Below are positions 1 through 5,257 of a DNA stretch of 5,257 nucleotides, piece by piece. Under the pieces are notes generated by a model, which was given only the letters and a program-made list of their open reading frames with translations, was not told the DNA's origin and ran no database searches. Position 1 is the first letter of the stretch; the number at the start of each line of letters is the position of its first letter. Where the stretch lies: positions 1 through 5,257 of the forward strand of contig DHLT01000168.1 of assembly GCA_002405405.1 (NCBI GenBank). The letters run 5' to 3'. Both the position numbers and the translations under genes were made by a program. The stretch comes from Ignavibacteria bacterium UBA4661. Lineage in GTDB: Bacteria > Bacteroidota > Ignavibacteria > Kapaibacteriales > UBA4661.

Positions 1-393
1 CTTAACATGCCATATCTCCATGAACAAAATTGGGATGAAGAAATTCATCGCATGAAACAAGCAATTTTACGCACTCTTGCACAACATGGTATTGATGTTG
101 AGCCGCATATTGTGTGCGAAAATATTATCACACCTGCAGCATTATACGAACGCTATCGAAGCAATAAAGGAAGTATTTATGGTATCTCGTCGAACTCACA
201 GTTTTCGGCATTTCTTCGCCCTCCAAATCGAAGTCGAGACTTACACGGACTCTATTTCTGTGGTGGCTCATCTCATCCGGGCGGCGGCGTCCCCTTGGTG
301 CTTCTATCCGGTATGATGGCAGCTCAACTTATCCATGAAGATGCAGGCGGTTCCCCCATACGTAATATCATGACAGACGACATATCATCATAG
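1..393 (+). CDS. CrtI-superfamily carotenoid desaturase/oxidase, C-terminal part (5' end outside window)
   Basis: This is the last 130 codons of a flavin-dependent carotenoid-modifying enzyme; the reading frame is open to the first base, so the gene begins upstream and the ATG at 7 is probably internal. The diagnostic part is the C-terminal FAD-contacting motif GLYFCGGSSHPGGGVPLVLL at 247-306, followed by a final helix (SGMMAAQLIHE). It is preceded by the usual family segment with 'ITPAALYERY' and 'GSIYG'. The family includes phytoene desaturase (CrtI), diapophytoene desaturase (CrtN), end-group desaturase (CrtD) and the CrtP-type oxidase. A second, complete CrtI lies downstream, so this copy more likely acts on a later step such as end-group desaturation or oxidation; that is inference, and the substrate cannot be read from this fragment. 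It ends in TAG, 28 bases before the transporter gene. Confidence 0.9.
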   Translation, partial: LNMPYLHEQNWDEEIHRMKQAILRTLAQHGIDVEPHIVCENIITPAALYERYRSNKGSIYGISSNSQFSAFLRPPNRSRDLHGLYFCGGSSHPGGGVPLVLLSGMMAAQLIHEDAGGSPIRNIMTDDISS

Positions 394-409
394 CAAATCA
401 TCGTAGCAA
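384..409 (+). repeat. 13-bp tandem duplication spanning a stop codon
   Basis: Two abutting 13-base units, ATCATCATAGCAA (384-396) and ATCATCGTAGCAA (397-409), differ at one position. The first unit contains the TAG stop of the upstream desaturase gene (391-393); the second fills nearly half of the 28-base gap before the transporter gene. It looks like a small slippage-type duplication. Because 13 is not a multiple of three and the stop lies in the first copy, the encoded protein is not changed by the second copy. No function is evident. Confidence 0.7.
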
Positions 410-421
410 GAACCCATATTT

Positions 422-1591
422 ATGGTTAACAAAAAAAATATCTTCATTATTTCCCTTATCGTCTTTGTGGACTTGCTTGCTTTTAGCATTACATTCCCCG
501 TAATTCCCTATTATGTTGCCGAATTTAGTGTTGGCGCAAGTATGGTCGGTATACTATCAGCGATATATGCACTCGGACAATTTCTGTTTACACCGATTAT
601 TGGCAGACTCTCTGACCGTTTTGGTCGCAAACCACTCATTTTACTTTGTGTAGCTGGGAGTATTGCTGGCTATTCTTTTCTTGGTTTTGCACAAAACTTA
701 TGGATGCTCCTTATTGGAAAAATTATTGGTGGGATTCTCGGGTCAACTGTTTCGTTGGCATATACCTATACAAGCGACTGTACCGACGAATCTTCACGGG
801 CGTATGGTATGGGCTATCTTGGCGCAGCATTTGGCGCGGCATTTACATTTGGCCCTGCCATTGGTGGCATCCTCAGCAAACATGGCTACACTTTGCCGAT
901 AAAAATTTCCGCATTACTGGCACTTTTGAATCTTGTCTTGGTGTTTATATTCTTACGGGAGCCGCAACGGAATACAAAGTCGGAACTATCAGTACAAAGC
1001 GTTGGTAATATTTTTACAAGTATCATCTATGCTTTTCGTATTCCTACGCTACGAAGTTTACTCCTGCAGTGGTTTCTTTTCAGCCTGGCATTTGCAACAT
1101 TTCAAAGTAATATCGGACTCTTCAATAAGTATCATTTGCATCTGTCGCCCCGCGAATCAAGTGTAGTATTTGCAACCATTGGCATTCTTGTAACAATTGT
1201 GCAAGGAGGACTCGTAAAACGTCTGACACAACGTTATAACGAATCTACTTTATTGCTGATATGTTCGCTACTATTTACGATAACGCTCTTTCTTTGGGCA
1301 AATGTCTGGAACATGACGATTTTACTTATCTTGCTTGTACCATTGTGTTTTGCAGCATCTATGATAATTACATTGACTAACAGTATAATCAGCAAAGCAG
1401 GCACTGGGGACAACACGGGAAGTATTATTGGAGTCGCTGCCGGTTTAGATAATCTTACAAGGGCAGTAACAGCTCTCGGAGGCGGGTTGCTCATTGAGCA
1501 TAGCGGAACAGCAGCACCAGGGATTGCTGCAGGCATAATCATGATTATCGCATCATGGGCAACATACAGACGTTTTTGGGAAGCAGAGTAA
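422..1591 (+). CDS. MFS transporter, TetA-like (DHA1-type) 12-helix drug/metabolite exporter family
   Basis: A 389-residue integral inner-membrane protein with about twelve hydrophobic segments (roughly 7-29, 41-60, 72-91, 92-116, 130-150, 160-178, 212-232, 246-265, 275-294, 297-322, 331-355 and 361-380), the normal MFS size. Motif A of the family is clear between helices 2 and 3 (GRLSDRFGRKP, residues 61-71). The antiporter motif C is seen in helix 5 (GPAIGG, 144-149, with G138 upstream). The TSDCTDESSRAYGMG stretch (117-131) resembles the corresponding loop of tetracycline efflux proteins. These motifs suggest proton-driven export, but the substrate cannot be read from sequence. Its place between two carotenoid desaturase genes suggests co-expression with pigment synthesis. 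The ATG at 422 puts helix 1 directly at the N-terminus and has no Shine-Dalgarno sequence. The gene ends in TAA. Confidence 0.92.
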   Translation: MVNKKNIFIISLIVFVDLLAFSITFPVIPYYVAEFSVGASMVGILSAIYALGQFLFTPIIGRLSDRFGRKPLILLCVAGSIAGYSFLGFAQNLWMLLIGKIIGGILGSTVSLAYTYTSDCTDESSRAYGMGYLGAAFGAAFTFGPAIGGILSKHGYTLPIKISALLALLNLVLVFIFLREPQRNTKSELSVQSVGNIFTSIIYAFRIPTLRSLLLQWFLFSLAFATFQSNIGLFNKYHLHLSPRESSVVFATIGILVTIVQGGLVKRLTQRYNESTLLLICSLLFTITLFLWANVWNMTILLILLVPLCFAASMIITLTNSIISKAGTGDNTGSIIGVAAGLDNLTRAVTALGGGLLIEHSGTAAPGIAAGIIMIIASWATYRRFWEAE

Positions 1592-1644
1592 AAACGCCCT
1601 TATCATCTAGCACATTATTTTCTCTTTTTTCTTCTTTCATATCC
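1592..1644 (+). promoter_or_regulatory. Pyrimidine-rich leader before crtI
   Basis: The 53-base gap contains an unbroken run of 21 pyrimidines (1618-1638), six bases before the crtI ATG at 1645. There is no AGGAGG-like site. A tract like this could serve as a single-stranded ribosome or S1-protein landing site, which is inference. No hairpin followed by a T-run is seen upstream of the tract, so it does not look like an intrinsic terminator. A similar but less pure tract lies before crtB. Confidence 0.35.
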
Positions 1645-3126
1645 ATGAAGCACATTGCAATTATTGGCTCCGGCTTTGGTGGTTTAGCTGCCGGCATTCG
1701 CTTACGGGCGCGAGGATTCAAAGTAACGATTTTTGAAAAAAATGAACGTGTTGGTGGTCATGCCTCGCAGATTAAAACTAAAGGTTATACTTTCGACATG
1801 GGTCCGTCCCTCATCACCGCACCCGATATTATCCGCAACCTTTTTCAATCTGCTGGTAAGCGCGTTGAAGATTACATGGAGCTTTTTCATCTTGATCCAT
1901 ACTATCGCATTTATTTTCATGACAAAACATTTTTCGACTACACGGGCGACAGCGAACGCATGAAAGCAGAAATTGCCAAGTATAGCGCGGAAGATGCGCA
2001 GAACTATGATCGATTTATGCGTGATGCCAAAGGATTATATGATGCTGTCATTACCGAGGGACTTGGCTCTACCCCATTTATGGATATACCAACATTCCTC
2101 AGTTTTCTTCCCAAAGCTCTGAAACTCAATGCTTTATACCCTGCATATAGTTTTGTCAAAAAATATTTTACCAATTTTCGCACGCGCTTTACCTACTCGT
2201 TTCACCCACTCTTTATAGGAGCAAGTCCATTTACAGCGCCGGCTATGTATCTTATGATTCCCTATTTAGAAAAAGTTGGTGGTGTGTGGTTTTCTAAAGG
2301 CGGCATGTATGCTTTTATTCAAGCACTAGAAAAAGTGTTTCTTGAGATTGGCGGTGAAATTCGTACGAACAGCCCTGTTGATGAAATTATTATCGAGCAT
2401 AGCAGAGCCAAAGCCATTCGGGTTCATCAAGAAATTATTAATGTTGATGCGGTCGTATCGAATGCGGACTTCAATCACACCAATCGTGCATTAATAAACC
2501 CGAAACACCGACGAGTGTGGACAGATCCTGCAGTCAACCGTTTAGACTACTCCATGGGTGCATTCTTGATGTATATTGGTACAAAAAAACAATATCCCGA
2601 GCTCTTACATCACACGCTTATACTGTCGGAACGCTATAAAGAACTTGTTGCCGATATTTTTGATAACAAGATTCTTCCTGAAGATTTTTCTATGTACCTG
2701 CACGTTCCTTCGCGGACCGATAGTGATATGGCTCCTCCGGGATGTGAAAGCATGTATGTTCTTATACCAGTAGCAAATCTTGCCAGTGGTATTCAGTGGG
2801 ATGAAATCAAGCAGGCCTATGCCGACAAAGTCTTACAGTTTTTAGAAGAAGATTTTGGAATGCAGGACTTGCGAGCAAACATTGAAGTATTAGAGCTTTT
2901 TACACCGCAGGATTTTGCTGATACACGCAATAATTTTCTGGGAAGCGCGTGGGGTCTTGTACCGAAGTTAACACAGACCGCATATTGGCGACCACATAAT
3001 CGCTATGAAGATATTGACAATGTATATTTGGTAGGAACAAGCACACATCCGGGAGCAGGCGTCCCTGGTGTATTGCTCACAGCTGAAACAACTGAAAAAG
3101 TAATTCTTGCCGATATGAAACCATAG
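1645..3126 (+). CDS. crtI: Phytoene desaturase (CrtI type)
   Basis: A 493-residue FAD-dependent desaturase that introduces conjugated double bases-free C=C bonds into the colourless synthase product, giving a coloured polyene such as lycopene or neurosporene; it would work at the membrane. The N-terminus is a dinucleotide-binding fold: GSGFGGLAAGIRL at residues 8-20, the ribose-binding acid E31, and RVGGHA at 35-40. The central 'PLFIGASPFTAPAMY' and 'GVWFSKGGMYA' segments, the 'MAPPGCESMYVLIPVANL' region near 362-379 and the C-terminal GTSTHPGAGVPGVLLTAE (464-481) are all typical of bacterial CrtI, and the length is normal. The frame is open back to an ATG at 1555, but that start would add 30 residues before the Rossmann strand and overlap the transporter, so the ATG at 1645 is chosen. 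Whether the substrate is C40 phytoene or a C30 analogue cannot be decided here. It ends in TAG, 42 bases before crtB. Confidence 0.95.
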   Translation: MKHIAIIGSGFGGLAAGIRLRARGFKVTIFEKNERVGGHASQIKTKGYTFDMGPSLITAPDIIRNLFQSAGKRVEDYMELFHLDPYYRIYFHDKTFFDYTGDSERMKAEIAKYSAEDAQNYDRFMRDAKGLYDAVITEGLGSTPFMDIPTFLSFLPKALKLNALYPAYSFVKKYFTNFRTRFTYSFHPLFIGASPFTAPAMYLMIPYLEKVGGVWFSKGGMYAFIQALEKVFLEIGGEIRTNSPVDEIIIEHSRAKAIRVHQEIINVDAVVSNADFNHTNRALINPKHRRVWTDPAVNRLDYSMGAFLMYIGTKKQYPELLHHTLILSERYKELVADIFDNKILPEDFSMYLHVPSRTDSDMAPPGCESMYVLIPVANLASGIQWDEIKQAYADKVLQFLEEDFGMQDLRANIEVLELFTPQDFADTRNNFLGSAWGLVPKLTQTAYWRPHNRYEDIDNVYLVGTSTHPGAGVPGVLLTAETTEKVILADMKP

Positions 3127-3168
3127 TGAACTTCATGATTTTTGTTCTCGCTCTTTTTTTATAAAGCC
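3127..3168 (+). promoter_or_regulatory. Pyrimidine-rich leader before crtB
   Basis: The 42-base crtI-crtB gap holds a 22-base tract (3139-3160) with only two purines, ending in seven T residues (3154-3160), eight bases before the crtB ATG. No Shine-Dalgarno sequence is seen. The T-run is not preceded by a convincing GC-rich hairpin, so an intrinsic terminator is unlikely. The resemblance to the tract before crtI suggests a shared initiation feature, which is inference. Confidence 0.3.
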
Positions 3169-4092
3169 ATGCAAAAAATTACTGCCCATTTGCGACATAA
3201 TGCTGATGTCCGTATTGCATTTGAGAATGCACGACGAATGACAAAGCATTATTCAAAAAGCTTTTACTTTTCAGCGAGCGTACTTCCACGTGAATGCCGC
3301 TGGGCAACATATGCTGTGTATGGTTTCTGTCGCTATGCCGATAATCTAGTGGATAATCCTCGTACACGTAGTATCGATGAGATTAAACATGAGGTCGATA
3401 TGTTTGCTCATGAACTCCGCATTGCATATCGCACCGGCGAATCAGAGCATCCCATTATTCGCTCATTTGTAATCGCAGCACATGCCTATCATATTCCTAT
3501 CGAATACCCACTTGATCTTCTGCGTGGTGTTGTTATGGATTTGGAGTATAATCGCTACGCCACCTATGATGAACTCTATGTGTTCTGTTATCGTGTTGCA
3601 GCAGTGGTAGGATTAATGATGACCTGTGTTTTGGGTTATTCAGATCCCTCGGCACTAGAATATGCGGAAAAAATGGGCGTTGCTATGCAACTCACCAATA
3701 TTTTGCGCGATATTGAAGAAGATGCCGAACGTGGTAGGATTTATTTACCCATGGATGAATTAGAACGCTTTGGTGTCAGCGAAGATGATGTCTTCATGCG
3801 CAGAATGACACCGGAATTTCGTGCACTCATGCAATTCCAATCTACTCGCGCAGAACAACTTTATCGTGAAGCTGAGCCGGGTATTCTTATGCTTCCTGCT
3901 GAAACACGCTTTGCGATTTACTCTGCAAGCAAGATTTATCGAGGTATTCTACCTAAAATTCAAGCAAATGATTTTAATCCTTTTTGCGGTCGCGTATATG
4001 TACCCACCGGCAAAAAATTCAGCATTTTGCTTCGAGAGCTTGCAAGAACTCGTTTGCATATTTTACAGTCGCGCTTCAATATTGTATCCTAG
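3169..4092 (+). CDS. crtB: Phytoene synthase / squalene-phytoene synthase family
   Basis: A 307-residue all-helical prenyl synthase that condenses two prenyl diphosphates head to head, giving phytoene from geranylgeranyl diphosphate (or dehydrosqualene from farnesyl diphosphate). Key family marks are present: the YSKSFYFSASVLP substrate-binding segment (28-40), the first Asp-rich motif in CRYADNLVD (D58 and D62), and the second in NILRDIEEDAERGRIYLP (177-194, with D181 and D185), both binding Mg-diphosphate. The aspartates are intact and the length is usual. The frame extends to a TTG at 3142, but the ATG at 3169 matches the family N-terminus better and follows a pyrimidine-rich leader. Adjacent crtI supports carotenoid rather than hopanoid/squalene use. 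The C40 versus C30 product cannot be told from sequence alone. It ends in TAG, five bases before the likely start of the acyltransferase gene. Confidence 0.94.
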   Translation: MQKITAHLRHNADVRIAFENARRMTKHYSKSFYFSASVLPRECRWATYAVYGFCRYADNLVDNPRTRSIDEIKHEVDMFAHELRIAYRTGESEHPIIRSFVIAAHAYHIPIEYPLDLLRGVVMDLEYNRYATYDELYVFCYRVAAVVGLMMTCVLGYSDPSALEYAEKMGVAMQLTNILRDIEEDAERGRIYLPMDELERFGVSEDDVFMRRMTPEFRALMQFQSTRAEQLYREAEPGILMLPAETRFAIYSASKIYRGILPKIQANDFNPFCGRVYVPTGKKFSILLRELARTRLHILQSRFNIVS

Positions 4093-4097
4093 CCTTT

Positions 4098-4760
4098 GTG
4101 ATCTATGCACGCCATACTCGTCTTGCACAACTTATTTTTGTGCCATTCTTGCGATATCTATTTCGCAAACACGTACAAGATGTTACTATACTTGGCGAAC
4201 TTCCACTTGTACCCCAAAACACACCTTTAGTTCTTGCTCCTAACCATTCATTATGGTGGGACGGCTTTATTGTGTATATGTTAAACCACTATCATTTCTA
4301 ACGACCATTTCATGTGATGATGCTGGAAGAGCAATTACGTCGATACTGGTTTTTCCAACATGTCGGTGCATATTCTATTCGTCAAGAATCACCACGAAGT
4401 ATTCTGGAATCTCTGCGCTATACACAAAAAATTTTTTCACAAACACCGGAAGCTTTAATAACAATATTTCCTCAAGGTGAGCAGTTACCATCACGTACTC
4501 GCCCACTCAAATGCAAACGTGGGATTGAGTCCTTGATTCGTTCATCACAGAATGATATAGCCGTTCTCCCTATCGGCATCCGAATGGAACATATTAATGA
4601 TCCCCTACCCAATATCATCATCAATATCGGACGAGTTCGCATAACCTCTCAGTCTGCTCCTTATCCCACCGATGAATTGGAACATGATATAACCTACTTA
4701 TTAGATGAAATCGACAGAGCAATTCTTCAAAAGGAAATTATGACAAGCATTGATTGGTAA
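4098..4760 (+). pseudogene. PlsC-like acyltransferase of the carotenoid cluster, interrupted by an in-frame TAA
   Basis: Read through one TAA at 4299-4301, this frame gives a 221-codon (including final stop) lysophosphatidate-acyltransferase-like protein that would transfer a fatty acyl group, here probably onto a carotenoid glycoside. Before the stop lies block I, NHSLWWDGF, with the catalytic HX4D pair H50 and D55. After it, in the same frame, come RPFHVMMLEEQLRRYWFF, the GAYSIRQ block II-like segment, block III FPQGEQ (124-129) with RPLKCKRG, and block IV-like VLPIGIRMEH. Neither half can be active alone: the first (67 residues) has the catalytic pair but not the substrate-binding blocks, and the second lacks the catalytic pair. 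The best start is GTG at 4098, five bases after the crtB stop, since the only in-frame ATG before the TAA (4278) lies after HX4D. No frame change is needed, so a single substitution (for example CAA, AAA or GAA to TAA) explains it. Sequence error or readthrough remains possible. Gene-finders would likely report the 3' half from about 4314 as a separate gene. Confidence 0.85.
4299..4301 (+). other. In-frame TAA interrupting the acyltransferase
   Basis: Codon 68, context TTC-TAA-CGA. The family signature continues with the very next codon (RPFHVMMLEEQL), in the same frame, so this is a nonsense codon and not a frameshift. All preceding genes in the window are uninterrupted, and TAA also serves as a normal terminator here (transporter gene, 3' end of this gene), which argues against genome-wide reassignment of TAA. 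Confidence 0.85.
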
Positions 4761-4801
4761 ATTTATCCATGTGCATTACTCTTGCATGTTTTTGAATTAT
4801 T

Positions 4802-5257
4802 ATGATAAATGATCTACTCGACATTCTGCAAAGCATCATATCGGTACAACTGTACATGATGCAAACATGTGAAATGCTTCTTGCTCTCCCCATGCTTGGT
4901 ATCAGTAGTACCATATTTTTAACCACTGTATTCAATGCGCTAACAGCACCACGGCTATATGAATATCGGTTAGCCAGACAATTACGCGAAGATAAACTAC
5001 CTTCTGTATCAGTCATGATTCCCGCTCGTAACGAAGCGCACAATATCGGCTTGTGTTTAGAAGACTTAGCAAAGCAAGATTATCCTCGTATGGAAATTAT
5101 TGTTCTTGATGATGATTCAAGCGATAATACACGTGCCGTTATTGAAGAGTGTGCAGCAAAACTCTTCTAAAAACCAAATGCGCCCCGTTTCACCATAGTG
5201 CAAGGTGAGCCATTGCCAGAAGGAAGGAGAGGAAAAAACTGGGCTTGCCATCAGCTC
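4802..5257 (+). pseudogene. Membrane-linked family 2 glycosyltransferase of the carotenoid cluster, interrupted by an in-frame TAA (3' end outside window)
   Basis: The N-terminal part of a GT2 (GT-A fold) enzyme resembling CrtQ-like carotenoid glycosyltransferases, which move a sugar from a nucleotide-sugar to an oxidised carotenoid end group. A hydrophobic segment (about 25-47) is followed by NALTAPRL, then the GT-A core: VSVMIPARNEAHNIG (69-83) and EIIVLDDDSSDNT (98-110), with the nucleotide-sugar/metal-binding aspartates at 103-105. The frame meets TAA at 5168-5170 (codon 123), but the family motif resumes in the same frame as GEPLPEGRRGKNWACHQL (135-152) up to the window edge. The 122-residue product would lack most of the catalytic domain. 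The ATG at 4802 gives a long N-terminus; ATGs at 4856, 4859 or 4874 may be the real start. The position usually held by Trp in the W-x-GK motif is Arg142. Mutation, sequence error and readthrough are all open. Confidence 0.82.
5168..5170 (+). other. In-frame TAA interrupting the glycosyltransferase
   Basis: Codon 123, context TTC-TAA-AAA. The conserved GEPLPEG-GKNWAC region follows 11 codons later in the same frame, so no indel is needed. This is the second TTC-TAA interruption in two successive genes. Confidence 0.82.

Noticed and set aside
1234..1542. Minus-strand open frame of 102 codons inside the transporter gene
   Set aside because: Its proline/valine/isoleucine-rich translation is the reverse complement of membrane-helix codons; no independent coding evidence.
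1555..1644. Upstream ATG giving a 30-residue N-terminal extension of CrtI that overlaps the transporter gene
   Set aside because: The added residues precede a Rossmann beta strand that normally begins the protein, and they are translated from the pyrimidine-rich spacer; the ATG at 1645 fits the family.
3142..3168. TTG start adding nine residues (FSLFFYKA-type) to CrtB
   Set aside because: The hydrophobic extension comes from the T-rich spacer and is not family-like; the ATG at 3169 is better placed.
3127..3168. Intrinsic terminator between crtI and crtB, suggested by the T-run
   Set aside because: No stable GC-rich hairpin precedes the T-run, only a weak GAAC/GTTC pairing, and the genes belong to one pathway.
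3821..4243. Alternative plus-strand frame of 140 codons across the crtB-acyltransferase junction
   Set aside because: It overlaps both better-supported genes in another frame, and its translation is rich in Cys, Tyr and Ser with no family motif.
4299..4301. Frameshift as the cause of the acyltransferase break
   Set aside because: Both sides are in the same frame and the motif continues directly after the stop, so one substitution is enough.
4738..5043. Minus-strand open frame of 101 codons
   Set aside because: It lies opposite the glycosyltransferase start, has no recognisable domain and looks like a shadow frame.
4098..5257. Genome-wide reassignment of TAA to an amino acid
   Set aside because: TAA ends the transporter gene and the acyltransferase frame at points where homology stops, and four other frames contain no internal TAA; bacterial reassignment of TAA is not established.

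Overview
The window is a single-strand (+) gene cluster for making and decorating a carotenoid. Six genes lie head to tail with gaps of 5 to 53 bases: the 3' end of a CrtI-superfamily carotenoid desaturase/oxidase, a 12-helix MFS transporter, a phytoene desaturase (CrtI), a phytoene/squalene-type synthase (CrtB), a PlsC-like acyltransferase and the beginning of a membrane-linked family 2 glycosyltransferase. The spacing suggests one operon. No terminator hairpin or recognisable promoter was seen inside it. No RNA gene, CRISPR array, insertion sequence or attachment site was seen, and there is no gene-free stretch longer than about 55 bases.

The organism is a bacterium of moderate to low GC. 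None of the five visible start codons has an AGGAGG-like Shine-Dalgarno sequence, and two (crtI and crtB) follow long pyrimidine runs. That fits Bacteroidota/Chlorobiota-type translation initiation, and the style of the carotenoid genes also fits that broad group. This placement is an inference; no marker gene is present.

Expected pathway: CrtB condenses two prenyl diphosphates to the colourless C40 (or possibly C30) backbone, and CrtI desaturates it to a coloured polyene. The first, partial desaturase-like enzyme would act on the end group. The glycosyltransferase and acyltransferase would then add a sugar and a fatty acid, giving a membrane-anchored carotenoid glycoside ester. The role of the MFS protein is unknown.

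The most notable observation is that the last two genes, and only these, are each interrupted by one in-frame TAA, both in the context TTC-TAA. In each case the protein family motifs resume in the same frame immediately after the stop. The acyltransferase stops at codon 68, just after its HX4D catalytic motif. The glycosyltransferase stops at codon 123, between its DDD motif and the conserved GKNWAC motif. Either the decorating end of the pathway is decaying while the core stays intact, or the stops are sequence errors, or they are read through. A near-perfect 13-bp tandem duplication spanning the stop codon of the first gene is a smaller curiosity.
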